Assembly (NCBI RefSeq): GCF_001280505.1
Contig: NZ_LBIO01000057.1
Location: 1 to 64,000, forward strand
Length of the DNA stretch: 64,000 nt
From: Mangrovimonas sp. TPBH4
Lineage (GTDB): Bacteria; Bacteroidota; Bacteroidia; Flavobacteriales; Flavobacteriaceae
Direction: 5' to 3'
Numbering within the stretch: position 1 is the first letter of the stretch; each line of letters starts with the position of its first letter. This document shows, in pieces, positions 36,233 through 46,823 of the stretch. The notes under the pieces were generated by a model, which was not told where the DNA came from, ran no database searches, and saw only the letters and a list, made by a program, of their open reading frames with translations. The position numbers and the translations under genes were made by a program.

Positions 36233-37309
36233 ATGTTAGATAAGTTAGATATAGTAAAACAGCGTTTCGATGAGGTGAGCGATTTGATAATCCAACCAGA
36301 TATCATTGCAGACCAGAAGCGTTATGTACAATTAAACAAGGAATACAAGGACCTTAAGTTATTGGTTGATAAGCGTGAGGAATACAAGACGCTTTTGGAT
36401 AATCTTAAGGAGGCTGAAGAGATTCTTGCCGATGGGAGCGATCCAGAAATGGTTGAAATGGCCAAAATGCAGATGGATGAAGCCAAAGGAAGCATTCCAA
36501 AAATGGAAGACGAAATCAAGTTCCTTTTGATTCCTAAGGATCCTGAGGACGCCAAAAACGCCGTAATGGAACTTCGTGCAGGAACAGGAGGTGATGAGGC
36601 CAGTATTTTTGCAGGAGATTTGTTTAGAATGTATACCAAATATTGCGAAAGCAAAGGTTGGAAGGTTGATGTTGTAGATTACAGTGAAGGAACCAGTGGA
36701 GGTTTTAAGGAAATCCAATTTGAGGTTTCTGGTGAAGATGTTTACGGTACCTTGAAGTTTGAGGCGGGCGTACACCGCGTACAACGAGTCCCCCAAACAG
36801 AAACCCAAGGGCGCGTTCATACAAGTGCAGCTACGGTGATGGTATTCCCGGAAGCTGAGGAATTTGATGTACAAATCGATCCTAAGGATGTAAGAATTGA
36901 TTATTTCTGTTCCTCTGGTCCTGGAGGACAGTCCGTTAATACTACCTATTCTGCGGTGCGTTTAACACACGTTCCAACTGGTTTGGTGGCGCAGTGTCAG
37001 GATCAAAAATCGCAGCACAAGAACAAGGAGAAGGCCTTTAAGGTATTGCGTTCTCGTTTGTATGATCTTGAATTGGCTAAGAAGCAGGAGGAAGATGCGG
37101 CAAAACGAGGAAGCATGGTGTCTTCTGGAGACCGTAGTGCCAAAATTAGAACCTACAATTATCCGCAAGGTCGTGTAACAGACCACAGAATTGGCTTGAC
37201 GCTTTACGATTTATCCAATATTGTAAATGGGGATATCCAAAAAATTATTGATGAATTGATGCTTGCCGAAAACACTGAAAAATTGAAAGCAGGTGACGAT
37301 GTCATCTAA
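36233..37309 (+). CDS. prfA: Peptide chain release factor 1
   Basis: RF1 recognises UAA and UAG stops and triggers peptide release. It is 358 residues, a normal length. The catalytic GGQ is at 231-233 in [20 protein letters not shown]. The coiled-coil N-terminal domain and the [23 protein letters not shown] block are family-typical. The start is ATG at 36233 ([12 protein letters not shown]); the longer TTG form overlaps the promoter. Confidence 0.96.
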   Translation: MLDKLDIVKQRFDEVSDLIIQPDIIADQKRYVQLNKEYKDLKLLVDKREEYKTLLDNLKEAEEILADGSDPEMVEMAKMQMDEAKGSIPKMEDEIKFLLIPKDPEDAKNAVMELRAGTGGDEASIFAGDLFRMYTKYCESKGWKVDVVDYSEGTSGGFKEIQFEVSGEDVYGTLKFEAGVHRVQRVPQTETQGRVHTSAATVMVFPEAEEFDVQIDPKDVRIDYFCSSGPGGQSVNTTYSAVRLTHVPTGLVAQCQDQKSQHKNKEKAFKVLRSRLYDLELAKKQEEDAAKRGSMVSSGDRSAKIRTYNYPQGRVTDHRIGLTLYDLSNIVNGDIQKIIDELMLAENTEKLKAGDDVI

Positions 37310-37321
37310 ACCCTAACAATT

Positions 37322-37344
37322 AGCCTCATTTTGAGGCTTTTTTG
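37322..37344 (+). terminator. Terminator of prfA
   Basis: A short stem, AGCCTC (37322-37327) with GAGGCT (37333-37338), is followed by T6. Confidence 0.75.
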
Positions 37345-37386
37345 TTTCTTTAATTTAATTCAAAATAACGCTATAAATAAAGTATT

Positions 37387-38196
37387 GTGACCACAGAACA
37401 ACTTGTAGAACAGATAAAACTTAAAAACTCTTTCCTTTGTGTAGGCTTGGATGTAGACCTTAATAAAATTCCACCTCATTTGCTCAAAGAAGAGGACCCT
37501 ATATTTGCCTTTAACAAAGCTATCATTGATGCAACGCATGATTTGTGTGTGGCCTATAAACCTAATATTGCGTTTTTTGAAGCCTATGGTTTGAAAGGTT
37601 GGCAAGCTTTGGAAAAAACCATTTCCTATATCAATGAAAACTACCCTGAAATTTTTACCATAGCAGATGCCAAACGTGGAGATATTGGTAATACAAGTAC
37701 TATGTATGCCAAGGCTTTTTTTGAGGATTTGGCCTTTGACAGTGTTACCATAGCGCCTTATATGGGAAAGGATTCAGTAGAGCCGTTTTTAGCGTTCAAC
37801 GATAAACATACAATACTGCTTGCTTTGACTTCCAACCAAGGAGCGTTTGATTTTCAAACAAAGCTTATTGAAGGGAAGGAATTGTACAAACACGTTTTGG
37901 AAACTTCCAAAACCTATCAAAATTCAGAAAATTTGATGTATGTGGTAGGAGCTACCAAGGCCGAGTATCTTGCTGAAATCAGGACTATTGTCCCTGATAG
38001 TTTCTTGTTGGTGCCAGGAGTTGGTGCTCAGGGAGGTAACTTGCAGGAAGTGTGCAAATATGGTATGAATGATCAAGTTGGATTGTTGATCAACTCTTCA
38101 CGAGGAATCATTTATGCGTCCCAAGGTGAGGATTTTGCCGAAGCGGCAGCTAAGGAAGCGAAAGTGCTTCAAGAGCAAATGAAAGCGCTTCTATAG
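37387..38196 (+). CDS. pyrF: Orotidine 5'-phosphate decarboxylase (type 2)
   Basis: The enzyme decarboxylates OMP to UMP, the last step of de novo pyrimidine synthesis. It is 269 residues, the longer type-2 family. The active-site motif [11 protein letters not shown] holds Asp94, Lys96 and Asp99; [13 protein letters not shown] binds the N-terminal barrel strand, and VPGVGAQGG is the phosphate loop. It begins with GTG at 37387. The BtuF-like gene follows by 35 bases. Confidence 0.95.
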   Translation: MTTEQLVEQIKLKNSFLCVGLDVDLNKIPPHLLKEEDPIFAFNKAIIDATHDLCVAYKPNIAFFEAYGLKGWQALEKTISYINENYPEIFTIADAKRGDIGNTSTMYAKAFFEDLAFDSVTIAPYMGKDSVEPFLAFNDKHTILLALTSNQGAFDFQTKLIEGKELYKHVLETSKTYQNSENLMYVVGATKAEYLAEIRTIVPDSFLLVPGVGAQGGNLQEVCKYGMNDQVGLLINSSRGIIYASQGEDFAEAAAKEAKVLQEQMKALL

Positions 38197-38231
38197 CCCT
38201 AAAGTGTTACAATTTATTTTCTAAGCTATAA

Positions 38232-39029
38232 ATGAAAGTCCACAAAGATCAGCTTTATAGGTCGGTTGTGTTACACAATACACCAAGACGTATTGTGTCT
38301 CTCGTACCCAGTCAAACGGAGCTTTTGTGCGATTTGGGCTTGAAAGACTGTTTGGTGGGTGTTACCAAGTTTTGTGTGCATCCTGAGAATATCAGAGAAG
38401 AAGTGGTAGTAGTAGGAGGGACCAAACAAATTCATATAGATAAAATAAAAGCCCTGCAGCCAGATATTATTCTGTGTAATAAGGAAGAAAACACTTTAGA
38501 GATTGTGAGGGATTGTGTTGGGATAGCTCCTGTGCATATTAGCGATGTGTTGGGGTTTTCGGATTGTTTAGAGCTTATTGGTATGTATGGAGAAATCTTC
38601 GGCTTAGAAATACGTGCCACAGAATTAAAGGAGAGTCTGCAGGCCAAACTTCAAGATTTTAAAGACTTTATTGAGGGGCGCCCACGGTATAGAACTGCCT
38701 ATTTTATTTGGAAATCACCTTGGATGGTAGCTGCCAATGATAGTTTTATAAATTATGTAATGGGAGTTCAGGGCTTTGACAATCATTTTGGACATTTGTC
38801 AAGGTATCCTGAAATTCAGGTTGATGGGACTGCTCTGGAAGGGGTAGAGCTTATTCTGCTTTCCAGTGAGCCTTATCCGTTTAAAGTTGATGATACAAAC
38901 ATCTTAAAGGACATTGCACCCACTGCCAAAATCCTATTAGTAGATGGTGAAATGTTCTCTTGGTACGGTTCAAGGCTCACCCGAGCATTTGAGTACTTCA
39001 AAAGGCTGCATCAAGAGCACTTGAGCTAA
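38232..39029 (+). CDS. BtuF/helical-backbone metal receptor-like protein, no signal peptide
   Basis: This 265-residue protein resembles periplasmic-binding proteins of the cobalamin/iron-siderophore class. It has RRIVSLVPSQTELLCDLGL at the start of the first lobe, LQPDIILCNKEEN, a long backbone helix, and SRYPEIQ...LILLSSEPYPF in the second lobe. It lacks a signal peptide or lipobox, so as annotated it would remain in the cytoplasm. Possible ligands are cobalamin or another chelate (inference from family and from nrdJ and icmF nearby). Its 3' end overlaps the convergent small gene by 32 bases. Confidence 0.8.
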   Translation: MKVHKDQLYRSVVLHNTPRRIVSLVPSQTELLCDLGLKDCLVGVTKFCVHPENIREEVVVVGGTKQIHIDKIKALQPDIILCNKEENTLEIVRDCVGIAPVHISDVLGFSDCLELIGMYGEIFGLEIRATELKESLQAKLQDFKDFIEGRPRYRTAYFIWKSPWMVAANDSFINYVMGVQGFDNHFGHLSRYPEIQVDGTALEGVELILLSSEPYPFKVDDTNILKDIAPTAKILLVDGEMFSWYGSRLTRAFEYFKRLHQEHLS

Positions 39030-39225
39030 TTCCTTTAAGGCGCGTAATTCTTCTTTTTAGTTTTGAAGCTTCATGGTATAATACGTCACTTAAACCTGAA
39101 TCGGTTTGAGTTAAGTTGTACGCTTCTTCAATGAAATTGGAATGTTTTTTTTCCAAATCGTTCAGACTTGAAACCTTCTCAAGGTTTGGTCTGATGGTTC
39201 CTACTTTACAGAAATGTTTGTTCAT
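38998..39225 (-). CDS. Small helical protein, paralogue of the next gene
   Basis: This 75-residue protein carries a core EEAYNLTQTDSGLSDVLYHEASKLKRRI that is plainly homologous to the 72-residue protein encoded 81 bases upstream. The [EQ]AYNL-x-QTDS-x-LSD pattern resembles the small Lacal_2735-type proteins of flavobacteria (recollection, unverified). Its last 32 bases overlap the end of the convergent BtuF-like gene. Its function is unknown. Confidence 0.65.
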   Translation of the reverse strand: MNKHFCKVGTIRPNLEKVSSLNDLEKKHSNFIEEAYNLTQTDSGLSDVLYHEASKLKRRITRLKGISSSALDAAF

Positions 39226-39306
39226 AAACTTGTTGCTTTAATATACTATAAATACGCCTAAGTGAGAGGTTTAGACGTGTTATGTGCGTTAAAAAAATGT
39301 AAAATT

Positions 39307-39525
39307 TCAGTTTAGTGGTGCCGGAGGTGTTGCCTGGGGCCATTCCCTTTCTCTATTAAGGTATTTGAGGCGGTTAAGTTTGTTGAGTAATTTAATGGCT
39401 TTGTATTCCGAAATGTCACTGAGGGCCGAATCTGTTTGGCGTAAATTGTAAGCTTGCTCAACGAGTTCTTTATACTTCAAAAGGAGCTTTTGTTGGTAGC
39501 TTTTTAGTTCGGACGAAGTTTTCAT
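39307..39525 (-). CDS. Small helical protein, paralogue of the preceding gene
   Basis: This 72-residue protein with core EQAYNLRQTDSALSDISEYKAIKLLNKL aligns with its neighbour over ~40 residues, so the pair is a tandem duplication. A proline-rich tail (ATPPAPLN) ends it. There is no signal peptide or membrane helix. Its function is unknown. Confidence 0.65.
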   Translation of the reverse strand: MKTSSELKSYQQKLLLKYKELVEQAYNLRQTDSALSDISEYKAIKLLNKLNRLKYLNREREWPQATPPAPLN

Positions 39526-39598
39526 TTCTACGACAATTAAGGAATTTAAATATATTTAAAATATTGTTAATCAACAAGTTAAAAGATTGCTTTGTTCA

Positions 39599-39684
39599 TA
39601 AAAAAATCGGCCCCGATGATAAGGCCGATTTAAAACTAACTTACTAATTCTAATTTTGTGAAGAAACTTTCATTTTTTTGCTAA
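39599..39684 (-). ncRNA. Candidate short terminated transcript with 7-codon ORF
   Basis: On the minus strand a near -7 box CATCTTTG (39697-39690) is followed by a leader with a tiny ORF MKVSSQN (39673-39650). Then comes a 9-bp hairpin AAATCGGCC / GGCCGATTT (39623-39631 with 39604-39612) with T7. It does not immediately follow any coding gene; the nearest upstream stop is over 200 bases away. Confidence 0.4.
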
Positions 39685-39843
39685 CACTACAAAGATGGGG
39701 TATTTTACAAAAACTAATGTTATGTAAATATTAGCTTTGGATTAACTTTCATTTAATAACTTAAAGATAATGAGTTGATTAAAATTGAAATGTTAGCAGA
39801 AACATCCAAAATATTGAAGTTAGACCAAGCTTAGACTTTACAT

Positions 39844-40554
39844 TTAGTCTTGCATGGCAAAAACATCCTGTAGTAAATCTGTTGTACGGGAGGAAATATC
39901 GGTTCTAATCTTTGTTTCCTCAACAGCAATCATGGTGAAAACTCCTTCCAAAGCTTCCTCTGTAACATAATCTGTAAGGTCTGGATTGACATCTTTGGTG
40001 AAAGGAAGGTTGTTATATTGACTAATTAAAGCTTCCCAAATTTTATCGGCTCCAACCTTTTTGAAAGAGGCATTGATAACAGGATGGAATTTTTGATAAA
40101 GATCTGTTTGTGTTTTGTCGGTAAGATATAAGGTCGCCGCATTGTCTTCTCCCATCAAGATATTTTTGGCGTCATTAAATGTAATTTCCTTAACAGCATT
40201 TATAAAAATAGGTGTGGCTTCGCTTACGGCATCTTCGGCCGCTCTGTTGAGCACTTTAATACCTTCGTCTGCAAGATGCCCCAATCCTACATTACGTAGT
40301 GCTTTGTCAACCTTTTGAATGTCTTCAGGGAACAATATTTTCACAAGGTCATTTTTATAAAAACCATCTGTTTGGGTGAGTTTGTCCACTTGTTTTTCAA
40401 TACCTTGATCCAATGCCTGTCTCAGGGCTTCGGCGATATCGGCATTACCTATAACCTCTTCGGTATTGATTGGTAGTTTGTTCAATAGTTCTTTAAACTG
40501 GGCTTGGGTGCTTAGGGAGATGAAGCAGATAAGTATTGTAATAAGTGTTTTCAT
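39844..40554 (-). CDS. DUF4197 family secreted protein
   Basis: This 236-residue protein starts at MKTLITILICFISLSTQAQ, a signal peptide. A further in-frame ATG nine codons upstream would put a charged stretch ahead of the signal and is disfavoured. The helical body with ADIAEALRQALDQGIEKQVDKL and NNLPFTKDVNPDLTDYVTEEAL is typical of DUF4197, an uncharacterised periplasmic family. Confidence 0.85.
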   Translation of the reverse strand: MKTLITILICFISLSTQAQFKELLNKLPINTEEVIGNADIAEALRQALDQGIEKQVDKLTQTDGFYKNDLVKILFPEDIQKVDKALRNVGLGHLADEGIKVLNRAAEDAVSEATPIFINAVKEITFNDAKNILMGEDNAATLYLTDKTQTDLYQKFHPVINASFKKVGADKIWEALISQYNNLPFTKDVNPDLTDYVTEEALEGVFTMIAVEETKIRTDISSRTTDLLQDVFAMQD

Positions 40555-40754
40555 AGGGCTCTTGATTTTTAATGGTTTCAAAAATACAAAAGTGGTGCCA
40601 TAAATATTGAATAGGAAAAGTTTATGTTTTGATTGATATTATAAATGAGTAAAATTTGAATAAATACTATTAATTGTTAAATTTATGAGGGTAAAAATTA
40701 TTGATATGATAATTTGAGCGGTTTTGAATTATTGAATGTGTAATTTGGCTTTAT

Positions 40755-41339
40755 ATGGAAACTCCTGAATTAAAGGTGGTAAGTGTTTATAGCAAAGGGT
40801 ATAAGAAGCAATTGCTTATTTCCAACTCTGAGGTGGCAACCTTGTGTTCTTTTCTAAAAGGAGTTATAAAAAATGAAGTGTTGGTAATCAATACCAATCT
40901 TGGAGTAGATATTTATTATTATGCTTTGGTAGACCATACCAATTTAATTGTCGATGCGTTTTTACTGCTTAAAACCTGTAATGGACAACATCGTGAGGAG
41001 TTCATTATTAAATCGCTTAACGACCAAAAAGCCATATTGGAAGAGACTCAAAAATTCTTTGCTAAGCTCATCAAAAACCCTTTATTGTTTAAGAATTATT
41101 CCAAAAGTTTGTCCCATCAAATAAAAAACAATTACAGCGCGTCCTCAAAATTGGTCAATGAATTATTAAACTTATGGAAAAGGGAACTTTTAAAAGTGCC
41201 TCATAGTAATGCTGTTGAAAGCACGAGTAATCTTTTACCTTTAATTATGTCGCTTACCGCTTCCAATATAGAGGAAGATAGTCAACCTGTTGTCGAAGCC
41301 TTGATTCGTGAGGCAATGAGCATGAGGAATAGTAATTGA
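40755..41339 (+). CDS. Hypothetical protein
   Basis: This 194-residue soluble protein has no signal peptide, a beta-rich N-terminal half (KVVSVYSKGYKKQLLIS...VLVINTNLG) and a helical C-terminal half. It is not recognised. Composition and codon use match the neighbouring genes, so it is probably real. It is followed by a 314-base gap before icmF. Confidence 0.6.
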   Translation: METPELKVVSVYSKGYKKQLLISNSEVATLCSFLKGVIKNEVLVINTNLGVDIYYYALVDHTNLIVDAFLLLKTCNGQHREEFIIKSLNDQKAILEETQKFFAKLIKNPLLFKNYSKSLSHQIKNNYSASSKLVNELLNLWKRELLKVPHSNAVESTSNLLPLIMSLTASNIEEDSQPVVEALIREAMSMRNSN

Positions 41340-41653
41340 TTTCTTTGAAAGACTAACAGTTTTGTAATTTATACATCTCCTTTTTACTACGCAGATGATA
41401 GCCGTGAAAAACACAATCCCTGAAACATCTGTGGTAAGAAAATTAGTTGAAAACCATAAATGGCTCTGTTCTTCTCAAACGTTTTAGATAATTTAAGATA
41501 AACCGGTTATTTTTTTGAATAATCCTTAAATTTGCCATTCGAAAATCAGGGATGATTGTCAAAGAATCATTAGGTCAAGGGATCGTATTAAAGTTGAAAC
41601 TTTCTTAGGTTCTTGGTTTTCAGTTTAAAAACTAATTCAATAGCTTACTATAG
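41340..41653. other. Intergenic region upstream of icmF
   Basis: There is no convincing gene here. A -7 box TAaaTTTG at 41527-41534 probably serves icmF with a ~110-base leader. A 30-codon ORF (41398 onward) looks accidental. I see no cobalamin-riboswitch-like pattern, though I cannot exclude one by eye. Confidence 0.5.
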
Positions 41654-44600
41654 ATGAAACAGATAGCACCTTACAAACCTAAACATAAAGTAAGAATCGT
41701 GACTGCCGCCTCGCTTTTTGACGGCCACGACGCTGCCATTAATATCATGCGTCGAATCATTCAGGCCACAGGCGTGGAAGTAATCCATTTGGGTCACGAC
41801 CGCAGTGTGGAAGAAGTGGTGAACACGGCCATTCAGGAAGATGCCAATGCCATTGCCATGACCTCTTATCAAGGAGGACACAATGAGTATTTTAAATACA
41901 TGTACGATTTATTGAAGGAGAAAGGGGCCGAGCACATCAAGATTTTTGGTGGAGGTGGTGGAGTAATCCTTCCGGAAGAAATTCAGGAATTGATGGATTA
42001 CGGAATTACCCGAATCTATTCGCCTGACGATGGTCGTGAAATGGGCCTTCAAGGAATGATAAATGATTTGGTAATGTTATCCGATTTTGCCATTGGGGAT
42101 TCCTTGAATGGAGAGGTAAACCAATTGGCTGAAAAAAATCCAAAAGCTATTGCGAGAGTGATTTCTTCGGCTGAAAATTTCCCTGAAGTCGCTAAGGCAA
42201 CCTTAGAAGATATTCATGCAAAAAATAAAAACAGCCATACCCCAGTACTTGGAATTACAGGAACTGGTGGAGCTGGAAAATCTTCCTTGGTGGATGAATT
42301 GGTAAGACGTTTTTTAATTGATTTTCCAGAGAAAACAGTTGGGATTATTTCTGTAGACCCTTCCAAAAGAAAGACGGGAGGCGCTTTATTGGGGGATAGA
42401 ATTCGTATGAATGCCATTAACAACCCAAGAGTGTACATGCGCAGTTTGGCAACACGTCAATCTAATTTGGCATTGTCAAAATACGTTAATGAAGCTGTGG
42501 AAGTTTTAAAAGCTGCCGAGTACGATTTGATTATTTTGGAAACTTCCGGAATTGGTCAGTCTGATACAGAAATTTTGGAGCACAGTGATGTGTCTTTATA
42601 TGTAATGACTCCTGAATTTGGGGCTGCAACGCAGTTGGAAAAAATCGATATGCTGGATTTTGCCGATTTGGTAGCGATTAACAAATTTGACAAACGTGGC
42701 GCTTTGGATGCCTTACGTGATGTAAAGAAGCAGTATATGCGTAACCACAATCTTTGGCATGCCAACCCAGATGATATGCCGGTATTTGGAACGATTGCAT
42801 CGCAGTTCAACGATCCAGGAATGAACTCGTTGTACAAAGCCATTATGGATACTTTGGTTGAAAAGTCGGAGAGTGATTTAAAGTCGACTTTTGAAATCAC
42901 CAAGGAGATGAGTGAGAAGATTTTTGTGATTCCACCGGCTAGAACACGTTACCTTTCTGAAATCGCAGAAAACAATCGAGCCTACGATACTACTGCTACA
43001 GCTCAAGTAGAGGTAGCTCAAAAGCTGTATGGAATTTATAAAACCATTGAAACGGTTGTGGGCTCAGCGCCGGTATTAACGCGTTCTGGAGTGGATACTG
43101 AAACGTTGGAAGTTTCAGAAGAGAACAAGTTATTATTGGAACTTCTAATTAAGGAGTTCGACAGAATGAAAATGAACCTTGATCCATACAACTGGGAAGT
43201 AATTACCGGTTGGGATGAAAAGGTTAACAGATATAAAAATCCAATCTATTCTTTTAAGGTAAGAGACCGTGAGATAAAGATTGAAACGCATACAGAATCT
43301 CTGTCGCACACACAGATTCCTAAAGTGGCCCTTCCAAAGTACCAAGCTTGGGGGGATATTTTAAGATGGTGCTTGCAGGAGAATGTGCCAGGTGAATTTC
43401 CATATACTTCAGGACTGTATCCGTTTAAAAGAACGGGTGAAGATCCAACACGTATGTTTGCTGGAGAAGGTGGGCCAGAGCGTACCAACCGTCGTTTCCA
43501 CTACGTAAGTTTAGGAATGCCTGCCAAACGTTTGTCAACAGCATTTGATTCGGTGACGCTTTATGGAAACGATCCAGACCATCGTCCTGATATCTACGGA
43601 AAGATTGGAAATGCAGGAGTTTCTATTTGCTGTTTGGATGATGCCAAGAAATTGTATTCAGGGTTCAATCTTGCCGATGCCATGACTTCGGTAAGTATGA
43701 CCATCAATGGTCCTGCACCAATGTTGCTGGGATTCTTTATGAATGCGGCGATCGATCAACAATGTGAGATTTACATTAAAGAGAATGGTCTTGAAAAAGA
43801 GGTAGCCGCAAAAATTGCTGAAATCTATAAAGGAAAAGAGCGTCCAAAATATAATGGTGAATTACCTGAAGGAAATGACGGCTTAGGATTGATGCTGTTG
43901 GGGGTTACAGGAGACCAAGTGTTGCCTGCCGATGTCTATGCCGATATCAAAGCTAAAACCATCGCTCAGGTGCGCGGAACGGTTCAGGCGGATATTCTTA
44001 AGGAAGACCAAGCGCAAAACACTTGTATTTTCTCTACGGAATTCGCTTTGCGATTGATGGGGGATGTTCAGGAGTACTTTATCGATAACAATGTTCGTAA
44101 CTTCTATTCGGTATCTATTTCTGGGTACCATATTGCAGAGGCAGGAGCCAATCCAATTACCCAATTGGCATTGACTCTGGCCAATGGGTTTACCTATGTG
44201 GAGTATTATTTGTCACGACAAATGGATATCAATAAGTTTGGACCAAACTTGTCGTTCTTCTTCTCCAACGGTATCGATCCTGAATATGCGGTTATTGGTC
44301 GTGTAGCCCGCAGAATTTGGGCCAAGGCCTTAAAGCATAAATACGGAGCCAATCCAAGAGCACAGATGTTGAAATACCATATTCAAACATCAGGACGTAG
44401 CTTGCATGCCCAAGAGATTGACTTTAATGATATCCGTACAACGTTACAGGCGCTTTATGCTATTTATGACAACTGTAACTCGTTGCACACAAATGCTTAT
44501 GATGAGGCTATCACAACGCCAACGGAAGAGTCGGTACGTCGTGCTATGGCCATTCAGTTGATTATCAATAAAGAGTTAGGATTAGCTAAAAATGAGAATC

Positions 44601-45073
44601 CTATTCAAGGATCCTTTATCATTGAAGAATTAACCGATTTGGTTGAGGAAGCGGTGTTGTCAGAGTTTGATAGAATTACAGAACGCGGCGGTGTTCTTGG
44701 AGCTATGGAAACCATGTACCAACGTTCTAAAATTCAAGAGGAAAGTTTGTATTACGAAACCTTAAAGCACAATGGGCAATTTCCAATTATTGGGGTGAAT
44801 ACCTTCTTGAGCAGTAAGGGCTCTCCAACGGTAATTCCTGCGGAAGTGATTCGTGCGACGGAAGACGAAAAGCAATTCCAAATAACAACTTTGGAAAACC
44901 TTCACGAACATTATGCTAAAGAAGTTGCAGAACAGTTAAAAGGGATTCAGCATGCTGCTGTCAATAACCAAAACATTTTTGAAGAGTTGATGGAAGCTAC
45001 AAAATTCTGTTCCCTTGGGCAAATTACCAAGGCATTGTTTGAAGTGGGAGGACAGTATAGACGGAATATGTAG
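41654..45073 (+). CDS. icmF: Fused isobutyryl-CoA mutase (B12-binding + MeaB GTPase + mutase)
   Basis: This 1139-residue B12 mutase has three parts in IcmF order. The B12-binding domain (~10-145) has the DGHDAA motif (His25 as cobalt ligand). A MeaB-like G-protein chaperone domain has P-loop GTGGAGKSS (~203-211) and Asn-Lys-x-Asp in INKFD. The C-terminal mutase barrel (~560-1139) contains [18 protein letters not shown]. IcmF interconverts isobutyryl-CoA and n-butyryl-CoA and reactivates itself using GTP. It is a single-gene alternative to mutA/mutB plus meaB. Confidence 0.95.
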   Translation: MKQIAPYKPKHKVRIVTAASLFDGHDAAINIMRRIIQATGVEVIHLGHDRSVEEVVNTAIQEDANAIAMTSYQGGHNEYFKYMYDLLKEKGAEHIKIFGGGGGVILPEEIQELMDYGITRIYSPDDGREMGLQGMINDLVMLSDFAIGDSLNGEVNQLAEKNPKAIARVISSAENFPEVAKATLEDIHAKNKNSHTPVLGITGTGGAGKSSLVDELVRRFLIDFPEKTVGIISVDPSKRKTGGALLGDRIRMNAINNPRVYMRSLATRQSNLALSKYVNEAVEVLKAAEYDLIILETSGIGQSDTEILEHSDVSLYVMTPEFGAATQLEKIDMLDFADLVAINKFDKRGALDALRDVKKQYMRNHNLWHANPDDMPVFGTIASQFNDPGMNSLYKAIMDTLVEKSESDLKSTFEITKEMSEKIFVIPPARTRYLSEIAENNRAYDTTATAQVEVAQKLYGIYKTIETVVGSAPVLTRSGVDTETLEVSEENKLLLELLIKEFDRMKMNLDPYNWEVITGWDEKVNRYKNPIYSFKVRDREIKIETHTESLSHTQIPKVALPKYQAWGDILRWCLQENVPGEFPYTSGLYPFKRTGEDPTRMFAGEGGPERTNRRFHYVSLGMPAKRLSTAFDSVTLYGNDPDHRPDIYGKIGNAGVSICCLDDAKKLYSGFNLADAMTSVSMTINGPAPMLLGFFMNAAIDQQCEIYIKENGLEKEVAAKIAEIYKGKERPKYNGELPEGNDGLGLMLLGVTGDQVLPADVYADIKAKTIAQVRGTVQADILKEDQAQNTCIFSTEFALRLMGDVQEYFIDNNVRNFYSVSISGYHIAEAGANPITQLALTLANGFTYVEYYLSRQMDINKFGPNLSFFFSNGIDPEYAVIGRVARRIWAKALKHKYGANPRAQMLKYHIQTSGRSLHAQEIDFNDIRTTLQALYAIYDNCNSLHTNAYDEAITTPTEESVRRAMAIQLIINKELGLAKNENPIQGSFIIEELTDLVEEAVLSEFDRITERGGVLGAMETMYQRSKIQEESLYYETLKHNGQFPIIGVNTFLSSKGSPTVIPAEVIRATEDEKQFQITTLENLHEHYAKEVAEQLKGIQHAAVNNQNIFEELMEATKFCSLGQITKALFEVGGQYRRNM

Positions 45074-45097
45074 ATATAAAATATAGCTTATTAATTA

Positions 45098-45128
45098 AAT
45101 CCTGAGAAGTGACTTCTCGGGATTTTTT
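45098..45128 (+). terminator. Terminator of icmF
   Basis: AATCCTGAGAAGT pairs with ACTTCTCGGGATT (one G-T), followed by T-rich sequence, just after the stop at 45073. Confidence 0.85.
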
Positions 45129-45253
45129 TATGGGATTTTCAAAAGAAAGGTTTCTTATGGATTAGGATTTTGAAATTATTCAATTGATTTTGTTGTGATT
45201 AAAGTCTTAGTTTTCAGTATTTTTTAAGACCTTAGAAAGACCAAACTTTCAAC

Positions 45254-46552
45254 ATGAAGAAAAATAGATTAGGAAACCTGTCTTTGGCCTTGGCTGTGTG
45301 CTTCATGACCATAGGCCTTGTCTTTAAGAAGTTGCATATCTACGAAGGTGATCTTTTAGAGATTTTGTTGGCAGGTTTTGAGGCCGCGGTTGTGGGTGGC
45401 GTCGCCGACTGGTTTGCGGTAAGGGCTTTGTTTCAGGAAATTCCCATTCCCTATGTGAAGCGCCATACCAATATCATAGTGAAAAGCAGGGAGAAGTTAT
45501 CCGCCGGCATTGTGGATTTGGTCAATAATGAATGGCTATCCAAAGACATGCTTAGGGATAAAATTGAAGGAGTCTCCTTAGCAAAACCCATCGTTGAATA
45601 TTTATTGAATAAGGACAATCAAGACGCTATACAACGCACTTTACAACCGGAATTGGAAGCCTTGTTACAACAATTGGATGCTCCCAATGTGGTGACCAGT
45701 TTAGAGGATTTGTTGCGTCCGGCTTGTAAAGGAAATAATGTAGCGGAGCCATTAGGTCGGTTTTTAAAGCAGGTGGTTGAGCATAAAGAGCATTACAGGA
45801 TGCTCAGGGTGTTTTTGGAGGTACTCAAGGAAAAAATTGCAGAACCGGCCACGTTGGAATTTTTAACAACCGAGGTAGAGTTGCAAGTAAAAAATCAAAA
45901 GAAGAAAGGCTCTGTACTTAAAGGAGTTTTGGTTGGAGCTGGCCAGATATTGGGAGCCATAAAGCCTTCTAAAATAGCCAAAGGTATTCAAGAGCAGTTG
46001 TATGAACTTTCGGAGGAAATGCAGGAGGCACCTGAGGGGCATAAAATTATTCAAGCATTGGATAGGCAGCTCTATGAGTATGGAGATCGATTGACCTTAG
46101 AAGACGATCCTGCTATTGAAACCATCAATGCCTTTGGGGAGCAATTTTTGTTGCGTTTAATTGATTCTGGGATGGTGAAACAGGCCTTGACAAAAATTAA
46201 AGGCATTATCCATGAGCAGGTCTTTCAAGGGGAAACTGAACATACCTTGCTTTTGAAGGAGAAAGTTAATAGAATGCTACATGATTTTTACAATGATGTT
46301 TCAAAATTGGAACGTACAGATGCTTGGTTAAAAAGTACCTTATTGGAATTAATTGACAAACACCATCACCGAATTGGAGAATTGGTTGGAGAAAGTTTAG
46401 CAAAACTTTCCAACGTAGAGCTGGTAAAGCAAATAGAGGAAAAGGTTGGTGAGGATTTGCAATATATTAGGCTTAATGGAGCTTTGGTGGGAGGACTTGT
46501 GGGAATGGTAATTATGGTATTTAAAATTTATGTGTTGGATGTACATCCATAG
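45254..46552 (+). CDS. DUF445 family membrane protein (YjiN-like)
   Basis: This 432-residue protein has membrane segments near the N-terminus (~9-30) and a final one at ~412-430. The conserved GFEAAVVGGVADWFAVRALF block after the first helix defines DUF445, and a long helical cytoplasmic region lies between. The function is unknown. It is a single-gene unit. Confidence 0.88.
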   Translation: MKKNRLGNLSLALAVCFMTIGLVFKKLHIYEGDLLEILLAGFEAAVVGGVADWFAVRALFQEIPIPYVKRHTNIIVKSREKLSAGIVDLVNNEWLSKDMLRDKIEGVSLAKPIVEYLLNKDNQDAIQRTLQPELEALLQQLDAPNVVTSLEDLLRPACKGNNVAEPLGRFLKQVVEHKEHYRMLRVFLEVLKEKIAEPATLEFLTTEVELQVKNQKKKGSVLKGVLVGAGQILGAIKPSKIAKGIQEQLYELSEEMQEAPEGHKIIQALDRQLYEYGDRLTLEDDPAIETINAFGEQFLLRLIDSGMVKQALTKIKGIIHEQVFQGETEHTLLLKEKVNRMLHDFYNDVSKLERTDAWLKSTLLELIDKHHHRIGELVGESLAKLSNVELVKQIEEKVGEDLQYIRLNGALVGGLVGMVIMVFKIYVLDVHP

Positions 46553-46612
46553 GAGTTACGTTTAATTGGTTGTGGAAGTGATTGCCAATAACCCTTATAA
46601 ATTCAAATAAAA

Positions 46613-46666
46613 AAAAGCCTTTCCTGTATAATTAAAAACAAACCAACTTTTTTAGGAAAGGCTTTT
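46613..46666 (+). terminator. Terminator of the DUF445 gene, with an unusually long loop
   Basis: AAAAGCCTTTCCT (46613-46625) pairs perfectly with AGGAAAGGCTTTT (46654-46666). The loop is 28 bases, longer than normal. Confidence 0.6.
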
Positions 46667-46763
46667 GTAGTAAAAAGTTCTTAGAGACAGTTACAAGATA
46701 CTAATAAGAGTTTGTCATTTAGTTAGTTGTAAGTTTAGTTATACACAAAGTTTTTAACAAAAA

Positions 46764-46786
46764 AAGGAAGCCTGTTGGACTTCCTT
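46764..46786 (-). terminator. Terminator of the four-helix protein gene
   Basis: AAGGAAG pairs with CTTCCTT across a 9-base loop, with T7 on the minus strand, 38 bases past the stop at 46824. Confidence 0.65.
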
Positions 46787-46823
46787 GTATTGCGTTTAGA
46801 GTTTCTTTAGTCTTTTAAAATAC

